From Streptomyces sp. MBT65 (GTDB lineage Bacteria > Actinomycetota > Actinomycetes > Streptomycetales > Streptomycetaceae), in assembly GCF_016612545.1 (NCBI RefSeq), contig NZ_JAENRY010000006.1, positions 33,234 to 97,233 of the forward strand: 64,000 nucleotides of DNA, read 5' to 3'. Within the stretch, counting starts at the first letter, position 1, and each line of letters starts with the position of its first letter. Both the position numbers and the translations under genes were made by a program. The notes beneath the pieces were generated by a model, which worked only from the letters and a program-made list of their open reading frames with translations, ran no database searches and was not told the DNA's origin. This document shows positions 53,329-61,895 of this stretch, piece after piece.

Positions 53329-54701
53329 CGAGACTGGTCGTTCTCGACATCGCCGGCCTCACCCCCCGCCTGCTGAAGCACATGCCCGCCGTCTCGGCCC
53401 TCGCGGCACAGGGCTTCCAGGCCCGGCTCAACCCCGTGCTGCCCGCCGTGACCTGCTCCGTGCAGTCAACGTTCCTCACCGGTGCGCCGCCCGCCGAGCA
53501 CGGCGTCGTCGGCAACGGCTGGTACTTCCGTGACCTGGGCGAAGTCCTGCTGTGGCGCCAGCACAACGCCCTCGTCGGCGGCGAGAAGCTGTGGCACACA
53601 GCCCGCCGCGCCAAGCCCGACTACAAGGTCGCCAACGTCTGCTGGTGGTACGCGATGGGCGCCGACGTCGACCTCACCGTCACCCCGCGCCCCGTCTACT
53701 ACTCCGACGGCCGCAAGGAACCCGACTGCTACACCTGGCCCCCCGCCCTGCACGACGAACTCACCGACAGACTGGGCCCGTTCCCCCTCTTCACCTACTG
53801 GGGCCCCAACGCGGGCATGCCCTCCAGCCAGTGGATCCTGGCCGCGGCCCGCCGGATCTTCGACGAACACCACCCCGACCTGACCCTGGTCTACGTCCCC
53901 CACCTCGACTACGAACCCCAGCGCTCCGGCCCCGGCTCACCGCAGTCGGCCCGCGAGGCGCGACGGCTCGACGACGCGCTGCGCCCCCTGCTGGACCACT
54001 TCCGGCGCGAGGACGCCACGGTCGTGATCCTGAGCGAGTACGGCATCGCGCCCGTCTCCCGCCCGGTCGACATCAACCGCGCGCTGCGCGGGGCCGGGCT
54101 GCTCGACGTCCACACGCAGGACGGCATGGAGTACGTCGACCCGTGGACCTCCCGCGCCTTCGCGGTCGCCGACCACCAGGTCGCCCACGTCTACGTCCGC
54201 GACCCCGCCGACACGGACGCGGTGGCGGACGTCATCGCTGAACTCCCGGGCGTGGAGCAGGTGTTGGATGAGAAGGGCAAGGCGTTCCACGGGCTGGACC
54301 ATGAACGCTCCGGGGAGCTGGTCGCGATCGCGGAGCCGGACGCCTGGTTCACGTACTACTACTGGCTGGACGACGACCGCGCCCCGGACTTCGCCCGCCA
54401 GGTCGAGATCCACCGCAAACCCGGCTACGACCCCGCCGAACTCCACTACGACCCGACCGTGCCCGGCGTGAAGGCACGCGCCATCGGCCAGGTCGCCCGC
54501 AAGAAGGCCGGACTGCGCCACCGCATCAAGACGGTCCCCCTGGACCCGTCCGGTGTGCGCGGCAGCCACGGCAGGCTGCCGCACGATCCGCAGGACAGTC
54601 CTGTCCTGCTGTGCTCACGCCCCGGTCCCGCACGCGACGAGATCGACGCTACCGACGTCAAGGACCTCCTCCTCGCCCTCGCCGGCATCACCACCCCCTG
54701 A
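53325..54701 (+). CDS. alkaline-phosphatase-superfamily phosphodiesterase (ebo-cluster type)
   Basis: A 458-residue metallo-phosphodiesterase/nucleotide pyrophosphatase. It starts RLVVLDIAGLTPRLLKHMPA; metal ligands and nucleophile lie in VLDIAG, TCSVQSTFLTG (Thr nucleophile region), YVPHLDYEPQRSG and VVILSEYGIAP, and a C-terminal His region. No signal peptide is present, so it is cytoplasmic. It overlaps the EboE remnant by 4 bp and precedes the P450 by 17 bp. In intact ebo clusters such an enzyme accompanies EboA-C and EboE, which handle a poorly defined prenylated metabolite. Here the partners are gone. Confidence 0.83.
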   Translation: MTRLVVLDIAGLTPRLLKHMPAVSALAAQGFQARLNPVLPAVTCSVQSTFLTGAPPAEHGVVGNGWYFRDLGEVLLWRQHNALVGGEKLWHTARRAKPDYKVANVCWWYAMGADVDLTVTPRPVYYSDGRKEPDCYTWPPALHDELTDRLGPFPLFTYWGPNAGMPSSQWILAAARRIFDEHHPDLTLVYVPHLDYEPQRSGPGSPQSAREARRLDDALRPLLDHFRREDATVVILSEYGIAPVSRPVDINRALRGAGLLDVHTQDGMEYVDPWTSRAFAVADHQVAHVYVRDPADTDAVADVIAELPGVEQVLDEKGKAFHGLDHERSGELVAIAEPDAWFTYYYWLDDDRAPDFARQVEIHRKPGYDPAELHYDPTVPGVKARAIGQVARKKAGLRHRIKTVPLDPSGVRGSHGRLPHDPQDSPVLLCSRPGPARDEIDATDVKDLLLALAGITTP

Positions 54702-54718
54702 CCACAGGAGCCCCCCAC

Positions 54719-55909
54719 ATGCACCCGACGGACAGTCCGCGCCTGCCTCGCCATCGCCCCCTTCTCGACCCCGCCGCCGAGTACGGGCGATGGGTCCGGG
54801 AGCGGCCCCTGGCCAGGATCAGCCTGTGGGTCGACAACCATCCCTGGCTCGTGACCCGGCAGGAAGACGCCCGCGCTGTCCTCAGCGACCCGCGGTTCAG
54901 CTCGGAGAACGTCCGGCCGGGCTTCCCCGGGCTCCAGCCGACGACACCGCCGCGCACCCCGGGCCAGCTGTTCGCCATGGACCCGCCCGACCACACCCGG
55001 CTGCGCGGCATGCTCATTCCCGAGTTCAGCTTCCGACGGGTGGAGCAACTGCGGCCGGCCATCGGGCACATCACCGGCGAACTCCTCGACTGCGTCGTCA
55101 AACAGCGGCAACCCGCCGATCTGGTCGAGCACTTCACCCTGCCGTTGCCTCTTCTGGTCATCTGTGAGCTGCTCGGAGTGCCGTACGCGGACCGGGAGTT
55201 CATCCACCGGCAGGCCGCGGCCTTCGCCACGGTCTCGGCCGGACCGGAGGCGACGCGGGCCGGATGGGCGGCGCTCTTCGGCTACCCGCAGCAACTGCTG
55301 GCTGCCAAGTCACGCGAACCCGGCGACGACCTGATGAGCAAACTCGCCACCGAACGGGTCGCCACCGGCGAGGCCACCCCGGCGGAAGCCGCCGGCCTCC
55401 TCGTCCAGACACTCATCGCCGGGCACGAGACGACCGCGAGCATGCTCTCCCTCGGCGTCGTCGCGCTGCTGCGCCATCCCGACCAACTGGCCGTGCTGCG
55501 CGCCGACGAGGAACTTGTGCCGGGCGCGGTGGAGGAACTCCTGCGCTACCTGACCGTCGTCCACATCGGCCTGCGCCGCATCGCCACCCAGGACGTGGAG
55601 GTCGGGGGTGTCTCCGTGCGGGCGGGCGAGGGCGTGGTGGTCGCCCGCCAGGCGGCCAACCGGAACCCCGCGGTCTTCGCCGACCCGGACACCCTTGACC
55701 TCATCCGGGACGCCGGCCAGCACCTTGCCTTCGGCCACGGACTCCACCACTGCCTCGGCCAGTCGCTCGCCCGGGCCGAACTCCAGATCGCGCTCCCGAT
55801 GCTGTTCCACCGGCTGCCGGAACTACGCCTGACCGACCCCGCTGCGGAGGAGTACGCCTTCGAAGGACGCGCGGTGCACGGGGTACGGGAGCTGCCCGTG
55901 AGCTGGTGA
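54719..55909 (+). CDS. cytochrome P450 monooxygenase
   Basis: A 396-residue class I P450. The I-helix is LIAGHETTASML, the K-helix ExxR is EELLRYL, and the haem loop is FGHGLHHCLGQSLARAEL with the cysteine ligand. DPRFSSENVRPGFPG and MDPPDHTRLRGMLIPEF resemble the CYP105 group common in Streptomyces. It hydroxylates or epoxidises a small molecule using electrons from ferredoxin; no ferredoxin gene is adjacent. ACAGGAG lies 8 nt before ATG 54719. Its closeness to the phosphodiesterase suggests co-transcription, though the substrate is unknown. Confidence 0.92.
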   Translation: MHPTDSPRLPRHRPLLDPAAEYGRWVRERPLARISLWVDNHPWLVTRQEDARAVLSDPRFSSENVRPGFPGLQPTTPPRTPGQLFAMDPPDHTRLRGMLIPEFSFRRVEQLRPAIGHITGELLDCVVKQRQPADLVEHFTLPLPLLVICELLGVPYADREFIHRQAAAFATVSAGPEATRAGWAALFGYPQQLLAAKSREPGDDLMSKLATERVATGEATPAEAAGLLVQTLIAGHETTASMLSLGVVALLRHPDQLAVLRADEELVPGAVEELLRYLTVVHIGLRRIATQDVEVGGVSVRAGEGVVVARQAANRNPAVFADPDTLDLIRDAGQHLAFGHGLHHCLGQSLARAELQIALPMLFHRLPELRLTDPAAEEYAFEGRAVHGVRELPVSW

Positions 55910-56310
55910 TTGTCCAGGAGGCTCTTAGCTTGGCGTTTATCGCCTGTGGCCGAACGTGGCCTCGAACTTGCTGATGCTTTCGGCTGAGTGCCGGCGTTCC
56001 AGAGCGAGCTGCTCCACGACGCTGAAGGGGACCACTGGATCATGATCTACATGCCTGCCGGATGACCTGGACTCCGGTTCGTCAGACCGCAAGTGAACTA
56101 CCAGGTCCACCCGCTCCCACACGGCACGCCGGTTGGCCGGCGGCTTCCCGGACAGCGGACCCGTCCTTCGGGCCGACGATCGGCGTCACGTACCCGCCGG
56201 CGACCGCTCCGGCCAGTAGCAGCCTCAGGGCGGGGTCCCGCGCACGTCGGGACGCCTCGGGGTTTCGTGCCGGCGGGGGCGGTCCGTGGGGGAGTGGCTG
56301 GTCTGTGCCG
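55910..56310. other. intergenic region with possible gene scraps
   Basis: About 400 bp between the P450 and MFS genes, which converge. The plus strand reads VPAFQSELLHDAEGDHWIMI then YMPAG and a stop near 56063, which may be the end of a lost gene. I see no strong hairpin or RNA. Confidence 0.35.
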
Positions 56311-57780
56311 TCAGGCGGCTTCCTCGGCTGGGCTTTCCTCGATGCTGTGGGAATCGGTGAGGCTGAGCGCGCCGCCTGCGGCGATCAGTCCGACGACGAT
56401 GGCGAGAAGGGCGTAGGTGACCCGTTCGCCGTGGAAGAACGACGTCACGAGTCCGTGGCTCCAGGTACCGGCGGGTAGCTGGGTGGTGACCAGGGCAGCG
56501 ATGAGGGTGCCGACCACCGCGGTGCCGATGCTGGATCCGACCTCCTGGGCAGTGTCGTTGAGGGCGGCGCCGATGGAGGTGCGGTTGGCGGGCATCGCGT
56601 CGACGAGTGCGACCGCGCAGATCGTCATCACGGTGCGCAGGCCTACGGTCATGATCACCATGCAGGCCGCGATGGCGGTGTATCCGTGATCGACGCCCCA
56701 GGACAGACCCGTCAGCGAACCGGCCAGACAGGCCGCGCCCACCAGGCAGGCGACGCGGTGGCCGAAGCGGCGGCCGAGCCATTCGGACAGCGGGGTCGCG
56801 ACGAGCATGGTTACGATGATCGGCAAATTGGCCAGCCCGGCGCGTACTGGGCTCCAGCCGTAGGCGTACTGGAAGTGCAGAATCAGGCCGAACATGATGC
56901 CGGCCATCGCGATGGACGTACCGATCTGAGCGATGGCTGCGCCTCGGACGGTGCCGTTGGTGAACAGGCCCAGATCGAGCATGGGGGCGGTCGTTCGGCG
57001 CTCGTGCCGGACGAATGCGATCGCGGCCACGACCGCACCGGCGATCGACACCAGAGTGACCGCGGAGAGCCAGCCGTGTTCGACACCGCTGGTCAGCGAG
57101 TAGCAGGCGAGCCCGATGGCTGAGACGCTCAGGACGGCGCCGGGCACGTCGAGCGCGTCCTTGGTCAGGTCTGCGGACCGGTCCGCCGCGACGCCGAGGC
57201 GTACGCCGACACAGGCGATCAATGCGATCGGGGCATTGACGACCAGCAGCCACTCCCACCGCACATGGGCCAGCGCGGTGCCGCCCAGCAGTGGTCCGAG
57301 GACGAAGCCGGACATGCCCACGACGATCATCACCGTCATGGCGCGCATCCGCAGCGCCTTGTCCTCGAAGAGGCGGAAGACGAGGGAGTTCGTGATCGGG
57401 GCCATCGCGGCGGCGGCTATGCCGAGCGCGGCCCTGAGCGCGATGAGCTCGCCCGCAGTGGTGACGAGGACGACGCCCAGGCTCAGCGAGCCGAACACGC
57501 CCAGCCCGATCAGCAGCACCCGGCGACGGCCGAACCGGTCGGCGATCGACCCGGCAGTGAGCAGTAGCCCGCCGAAGGTCAGAGAGTACGCACCGGTCAC
57601 CCACTGCAGCGCGGTCGTCCCGCTGCCGAGGTCGCGGCCGATCGTGGGCAGGGCGATCGAGAGGAGCGTGTTGTCGACCATCTCGACGAAGAAGGCCAGG
57701 CAGAGGGCTGCCAGGGGGATCCACGCCGCACGTAGGGACGGGTAGCCGCGTGCGGGTGGGTGCAGCGTGGTGGTGGTCAT
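56311..57780 (-). CDS. MFS drug-resistance transporter (DHA2, 14-helix type)
   Basis: A 489-residue exporter with about 14 hydrophobic helices. Motif A is GSIADRFGRRRVLLIG, motif B/C-like segments are LRAALGIAAAAMAPI and GFVLGPLLGGTALAHVRWEW, and the N-terminus FFVEMVDNTLLSIALPTIGR is the motif D1 region of DHA2 proton antiporters (EmrB/QacA group). It would expel a hydrophobic toxic compound. ATG 57780 has GGAAGG upstream. It diverges from a TetR gene across 150 bp of repeats, the standard repressor/pump arrangement. Confidence 0.92.
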   Translation of the reverse strand: MTTTTLHPPARGYPSLRAAWIPLAALCLAFFVEMVDNTLLSIALPTIGRDLGSGTTALQWVTGAYSLTFGGLLLTAGSIADRFGRRRVLLIGLGVFGSLSLGVVLVTTAGELIALRAALGIAAAAMAPITNSLVFRLFEDKALRMRAMTVMIVVGMSGFVLGPLLGGTALAHVRWEWLLVVNAPIALIACVGVRLGVAADRSADLTKDALDVPGAVLSVSAIGLACYSLTSGVEHGWLSAVTLVSIAGAVVAAIAFVRHERRTTAPMLDLGLFTNGTVRGAAIAQIGTSIAMAGIMFGLILHFQYAYGWSPVRAGLANLPIIVTMLVATPLSEWLGRRFGHRVACLVGAACLAGSLTGLSWGVDHGYTAIAACMVIMTVGLRTVMTICAVALVDAMPANRTSIGAALNDTAQEVGSSIGTAVVGTLIAALVTTQLPAGTWSHGLVTSFFHGERVTYALLAIVVGLIAAGGALSLTDSHSIEESPAEEAA

Positions 57781-57794
57781 CGCAGGCCTTCCGG

Positions 57795-57892
57795 TCGAAC
57801 GCGGTTCGGTGATCGAACGGCGCACGGTCATCGAACGTTGTACGGGTATCGAACGCCGTACGATGCGGTACGATAGAACAACGTTCGATACG
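57795..57892. promoter_or_regulatory. operator array: four 18-bp direct repeats plus an inverted copy
   Basis: Four head-to-tail 18-bp units start at 57795, 57813, 57831 and 57849; each begins TCGAACG, with a consensus near TCGAACGNNGTACGGTNA. An inverted copy follows: ATCGAACGTTGT (57830-57841) is the exact reverse complement of ACAACGTTCGAT (57878-57889). TACGAT at 57869 and 57889-57894 are possible -10 boxes. The array fills the gap between the MFS and TetR genes. Confidence 0.75.
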
Positions 57893-57930
57893 ATGCAAGA
57901 CGCGACGGGACAAGCGAGGGGACAACAGTC

Positions 57931-58632
57931 ATGGCACGCCTGCAAGGCCGCTCGGGCACGGGACGCCGAAGGGCCTCGCACTCGATGGAGTCCGTGCTCA
58001 CCGAAGCGGTGGCTCTGCTGGACGAGGCCGGGGCGCCGGCACTGACGTTCCGGGCCCTCGCCCAGCGCCTCGGCGGCGGCGTGGCCAGCATCTACTGGTA
58101 CGTCGAGAGCAAGGACGAACTCCTCGACCGCGCCACCGACCACGTCATGGCCACGATCCTGGCCGACGTCGAGAGCCTCCCGCACCGCGACGACCCGATC
58201 GACGCCCTGCGCGAGATGGCCCTGACCCTCTTCGACGCCATCGTCGAACGCCCGTGGCTGGGCGCCTACTTCATGCGCAACACCGATATCCAGGGCAACG
58301 CCCTGCGCCTGTACGAGAAGCTCGGCCAGCAGACACTCCGACTGGACCTCACCGCACTCCAACGGTTCTACGCGGTGTCCGCCGTCGTCGGGGTCGTCGT
58401 CGGTTCCGCCGTCGACCTGGGTCAGGAGCCGCCCAAGGAGATCCTCGACGGCGCCACGACCCGTGAGGAATTCCTCGGCCGCTTCGCCCGGACCTGGCGC
58501 GCACTCGACCCCGAGGAGTTCCCGTTCGTCCACGAGATCGTGGACGAGTTCGACGGCCACGACGACATCGATCAGTTCCGCTCCGCACTGGAACTCACCC
58601 TGACCGGCCTGCGCCTGCAGGCCGGGGCCTGA
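57931..58632 (+). CDS. TetR-family repressor of the adjacent MFS pump
   Basis: A 233-residue regulator. The HTH is LTFRALAQRLGGGVASIYWY followed by VESKDELLDRATDHVMATIL, typical of the TetR_C group related to TetR/ActII. The C-terminal domain (residues 80-225) would bind the exported compound. GAGGGG precedes ATG 57931. It diverges from the pump across the repeat array, so it most likely represses both genes by binding the TCGAACG repeats. Confidence 0.9.
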   Translation: MARLQGRSGTGRRRASHSMESVLTEAVALLDEAGAPALTFRALAQRLGGGVASIYWYVESKDELLDRATDHVMATILADVESLPHRDDPIDALREMALTLFDAIVERPWLGAYFMRNTDIQGNALRLYEKLGQQTLRLDLTALQRFYAVSAVVGVVVGSAVDLGQEPPKEILDGATTREEFLGRFARTWRALDPEEFPFVHEIVDEFDGHDDIDQFRSALELTLTGLRLQAGA

Positions 58633-58735
58633 ACACCGGTCGGCTTCCAGGCCTTGGCCAACGCGCCGCAGTCGGCCGTCGAACAGAGCCAGAAGGCATG
58701 TCAGGCAGGTGAAGGACGTCCGGCGGGATGCCGGA

Positions 58736-58767
58736 GGCGGGGCACCCGGTCCGGTTAGGTGCCCGCC
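58736..58767. terminator. bidirectional stem-loop between convergent genes
   Basis: GGCGGGGCACC and GGTGCCCGCC pair with one bulged G around an 11-nt loop. It lies 7 bp from the stop of the minus-strand gene ending at 58774 and about 100 bp after the TetR gene, so it can serve both transcripts. Confidence 0.6.
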
Positions 58768-58773
58768 GAGAAC

Positions 58774-59538
58774 TCACCCGTTCCCCGCGGCCACGTACAG
58801 GGGATAAGCGAAGAGGTCGTGGCAGCGCAGGGTGCGTCCGCCGACGTTGACGATCTTGTTCTCCGAGACCGACCGCACACGGTAGAGCGCCGTGACCGTG
58901 CGCATGTCGCCCTTGACGCCGCCGTTGCGCACCAGGATGTTGACCGGCGTCGCGTAGTCGTCCCGCGAGGTGTCGGTCCCGGCGCTCGGTTCGGGCGTCG
59001 CGCCGGCGTCGTGCAGCGTGCTGAGCAGGACGTTGAGCGCGGTCATCATCGAATAGGCGCGCTGGGCGGGTTCGTCGTCCCAGTAGCCTTCGAGCAGATA
59101 CACGAACATACCCGTCGCCTCCTCGTCGCGGACACCCGCCGCGTCGCGCGACGACGGGTTCTCCAAGGGGTTCGACACCCATACCGCCAGCTCGCGCAGT
59201 CCGCGCGGGGTACCGCCGCCGTCCAGCCTGAAGATCACCTTCCGCGCTCGCATGGTCTCCAGGACGAACGTGGCCTGCCTTTCGTCCACGTCGTCCAGGG
59301 ATGCCGGGCGGGTCGTGTGCAGCTCGCCCTTCTTCCGCAGATGGCGGGTCACGGACTCGGCCAGTTCGTGGTCGTTCGCGGCGCGTTCAGCCGACCCCTG
59401 CTGATGTTCGACCACGGGGCCGCTGAGGCCGAGGGCGATCCTCCACTGTCGATTCTTGGTCTTCGCGGCCGTCGCGCCGATCTGCTCGGCGTAACTCACC
59501 AGCCGGGGCCGGTCGATGTACAGATAGTCCCGGAACAC
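58774..59538 (-). CDS. hypothetical protein, DUF6414-like N-terminus
   Basis: A 254-residue cytoplasmic protein. The start MFRDYLYIDRPRLVSYAEQI resembles the YLDxxxVxSYxxQ opening of DUF6414-type proteins, but the rest is unfamiliar. It has mixed alpha/beta character, with ERQATFVLETMRARKVIFRL, VWVSNPLENPSSR and RTLRCHDLFAYPLYVAAG as notable segments. No catalytic motif, signal peptide or membrane span is seen. It is the second gene of a pair: the TPR-like protein lies 43 bp upstream on the same strand. Function unknown; an uncharacterised stress or defence role is speculation. Confidence 0.72.
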   Translation of the reverse strand: MFRDYLYIDRPRLVSYAEQIGATAAKTKNRQWRIALGLSGPVVEHQQGSAERAANDHELAESVTRHLRKKGELHTTRPASLDDVDERQATFVLETMRARKVIFRLDGGGTPRGLRELAVWVSNPLENPSSRDAAGVRDEEATGMFVYLLEGYWDDEPAQRAYSMMTALNVLLSTLHDAGATPEPSAGTDTSRDDYATPVNILVRNGGVKGDMRTVTALYRVRSVSENKIVNVGGRTLRCHDLFAYPLYVAAGNG

Positions 59539-59581
59539 GGGCGATCCCTCCTCGCAGGAGCACAGGACATCACCTGGACGC

Positions 59582-60409
59582 TCAGCCGCGGTCCCGGCGG
59601 GTGATCAGGTGGTCGCGCGCCTCTTTCAGCGCTCGTCTCTCCGTGCGCGGCAGGGACTTGCCCTCGCGCGAGGCCAGCCAGGTCTGCAGGACGGCGATGG
59701 TCTGCTCGCGCGCCTGAGGGTCCCTCGGCTCACCGTCGGCCATCAGGACCGCCAGCACGGCCCGGCTCATGGTGCTCCGGTCGCCGGAGAACTCGCCGCG
59801 GTCCATCGCGGCGAGAACCGCCAGGCCGTGTTCGAGGGCCTTGCCCCGGTCGTCGTCATCGTCTTCCCATTCGTCGCCCGACTGCCACAGATCGCGATAG
59901 GCCAGGGCTGCGTTGTAGCGGGCCATCGCCCGCAAGTCGGCCTCCTCGTTTGGCAACAGCGCCAGCGCGCTCTCCAGATGGCCGGCGGCCTGCCGCAGTA
60001 CGGATCTGTCTACTCCGTCGTCACTCCAGGACAGCCGGGGGAGCGCCCCGCCGAGCTTCAGGTGCGCTCCGGCCGCGGTGACGGGGAATCGGGCGGCGTC
60101 GATGTGCCCCAGGATCGTCTTGCTCTGCCGGATTCCCTCTTCCCGGTCGTCCGCCGCGTCGGACGCCTCGGACTGGCGTAGCGCGAAGAGGACTTCGCGG
60201 GCGGGCTGGATCTCGGCGGGGTCGTCGGAGAAGGCCTGGTCGGCGAGTGCCGCGATCTCGGCGATCATCGAGGAGCCCGACCAGTCGGACCCCGTCTCGC
60301 CGTGGGCCAGTTCGCGCGCCCGCAACAGGACGATCATGTCTGTGCCGTTGGGTTCCACCTCGCCTTGCATCAGCATCACGATCAGATCGTCGAAGTCGGC
60401 AGGTGTCAT
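59582..60409 (-). CDS. hypothetical helical (TPR-like) protein
   Basis: A 275-residue, acidic, all-helical protein. Segments such as REVLFALRQSEASDAADDRE, LRQAAGHLESALALLPNEEA and DLRAMARYNAALAYRDLWQS have the spacing of tetratricopeptide-type helix pairs. An acidic patch (EWEDDDDDRGK) interrupts them, and the C-terminus SREGKSLPRTERRALKEARD is basic. It could be a scaffold. ATG 60409 has GGAGG 5 nt upstream; an in-frame start 14 codons earlier is less likely. It is followed by the DUF6414-like gene, probably in one operon. I do not recognise the family. Confidence 0.72.
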   Translation of the reverse strand: MTPADFDDLIVMLMQGEVEPNGTDMIVLLRARELAHGETGSDWSGSSMIAEIAALADQAFSDDPAEIQPAREVLFALRQSEASDAADDREEGIRQSKTILGHIDAARFPVTAAGAHLKLGGALPRLSWSDDGVDRSVLRQAAGHLESALALLPNEEADLRAMARYNAALAYRDLWQSGDEWEDDDDDRGKALEHGLAVLAAMDRGEFSGDRSTMSRAVLAVLMADGEPRDPQAREQTIAVLQTWLASREGKSLPRTERRALKEARDHLITRRDRG

Positions 60410-61143
60410 CGCGTCCTCCGGTTGGCGAGTCCGGTGGGGCATGGTGCACACGCACGATGCCCCACCGGCCGTGACGCCAACCCTGGCCCGTCAGAGCACC
60501 GGCCCGTCCACCCGCTCCGCCTTCTGCGTGCCGCCGCAGGCGCGGCACGAGCGGGTCCCGTGCGACGCGGCCGTGGGCACGGTTGGACCTGCTGCCACTG
60601 CATGTCGAGCCCGCCGAGGAGATGGGGAGGGACCCGGCCGAATCCCGACTGAACGGAGTGATCCGGCTCCGTGACAAGTCCCACCCTCCGGGCCCGGCCC
60701 AGGCGGCAGTCAGCCCCTCTGGCCGACCCATCGCCGAGATCGTCTGGGTGGTGGGGATCCCTGGCAGGGAAGAGGCTTCGGCACCGAGGCAGCTCCGAGC
60801 TGTCCACGGCACTCCGGGGTACGGGGCTGGAAAAGTTCGCCACGGTGGTCACAGGTCGCGAAGAAGCGTATTGACGCGCCCAACCACTGTCTCGGCGGCC
60901 CCCTTGCCGTAGCGGGAGTTCAACGCGGCATAGGTTATGCGGTCGTGGGCGGTTGCGTCGCCATGTACTTCGCCCGCCCGCTGCTCCAACAGCGTCCTGG
61001 GCCCCGAACACGTACCGCTGCAAGAAACCGAACGCGCCACCCTGTCCCGGCTGATAGCCGTGTCCACCGTGCCCCCTGGGTGCCGTGCTGCCCTGGACGT
61101 GCAGCTCCGCGGAGTCGACCCTGATGATCAAAAAGGTGGAGCC
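60410..61143. other. largely non-coding or decayed region
   Basis: About 730 bp. The minus strand near 60849-60940 reads RITYAALNSRYGKGAAETVV then GRVNTLLRDL and a stop, which looks like the C-terminus of a lost gene. The plus strand ends with STLMIKKVEP and a TGA at 61147 that overlaps the GTG start of the next gene, suggesting a truncated upstream partner. I cannot identify either. Confidence 0.4.
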
Positions 61144-61542
61144 GTGACCGTCTCCCCACCCACGGAGCACGCCCTGGAACAGGCCATGGAACGCCTTCTC
61201 GCCGGGTGCCCGGAACGCACCGACGGCTGGCTCACCAAGAACAATCTCCACCGCGAAGCCGACGTCGGCCGCGCCACTCTGAACCGCGCCCCGCGCATCC
61301 TCGCTGCCTGGGAGAGCCGCCTTGCCGACAGCCCTGCCGCTGCCCGCGAACGCTCCCGCCACCAGGAACTCACCAGGCTGCGCACCGACCTCGCCAGGAG
61401 CCAGGCCCTGCGACGCCTGCTCCAGGACCAGGTCGACGCCGCGGCCACCGCCATCGTGAACACCGCCCTGAGTGCGCAGAACTCCATGTCCTCCGCAGTG
61501 ATCGTCCCCTTCAGCCGGCCCTCCGATGGGCGCGGCCGGTAG
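61144..61542 (+). CDS. small helical protein of the type found beside integrases
   Basis: A 132-residue basic, helical protein. ERTDGWLTKNNLHREADVGR and ATLNRAPRILAAW resemble the (T)KxNLxxEAGVxxATxNR helix-turn-helix of small proteins commonly encoded beside tyrosine recombinases or IS elements in Streptomyces. The C-terminal half (HQELTRLRTDLARSQALRRL) is a coiled coil. GTG 61144 overlaps by 4 bp the stop of a mostly lost upstream frame. It may be a surviving accessory gene of a decayed integrative element; function is not established. Confidence 0.6.
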   Translation: MTVSPPTEHALEQAMERLLAGCPERTDGWLTKNNLHREADVGRATLNRAPRILAAWESRLADSPAAARERSRHQELTRLRTDLARSQALRRLLQDQVDAAATAIVNTALSAQNSMSSAVIVPFSRPSDGRGR

Positions 61543-61552
61543 CGGCAACCGG

Positions 61553-61858
61553 TCAGGTGCCGAGGTGGCGGGGAGTGTCGGCGGGTGTGAGGTCGGTGCG
61601 TACGCACAGCAGCCGGACCGGGTGGCGCCGGCGGCCCGCGGTGTCCAGGGAGACGTCCACGGCGACCTCCGCGACCAGCAGGGGTTCCACCGGCTTCACG
61701 CGCAGCGTCTCCTTCGTGCCCCAGCCGGCGGAGAGCATTCGGTCGGGCCGGGGGTCTTCGCGTTGCGGGGCGGCGAGCTGGGCGCCCAGGTGCTGTGCTG
61801 CGGTGCGGGCCTTCGCCCTCTGCCACCACGACGTACGGCCCTCACCCGGCAGCGGCAA
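61553..61858 (-). pseudogene. C-terminal remnant of an ATP-dependent DNA ligase
   Basis: The minus-strand frame ends MLSAGWGTKETLRVKPVEPL, LVAEVAVDVSLDTAGRRRHP and VRLLCVRTDLTPADTPR. This matches the OB-fold C-terminus of the short actinobacterial ATP-dependent ligases, which typically read ExxVVEVxxDxAxxxGRxRHPxRxxRxRPDLxPxD. The nucleotidyltransferase core with the active-site Lys is missing. Confidence 0.6.
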
Positions 61859-61895
61859 TCCCGCGCGGCGGAAGGCTCACCCGGCGCTACGAGGT

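Noticed and set aside
56311..58560. 749-residue version of the MFS transporter
   Set aside because: The extra N-terminus is antisense of the TetR gene and crosses the operator repeats; ATG 57780 with GGAAGG is the real start.
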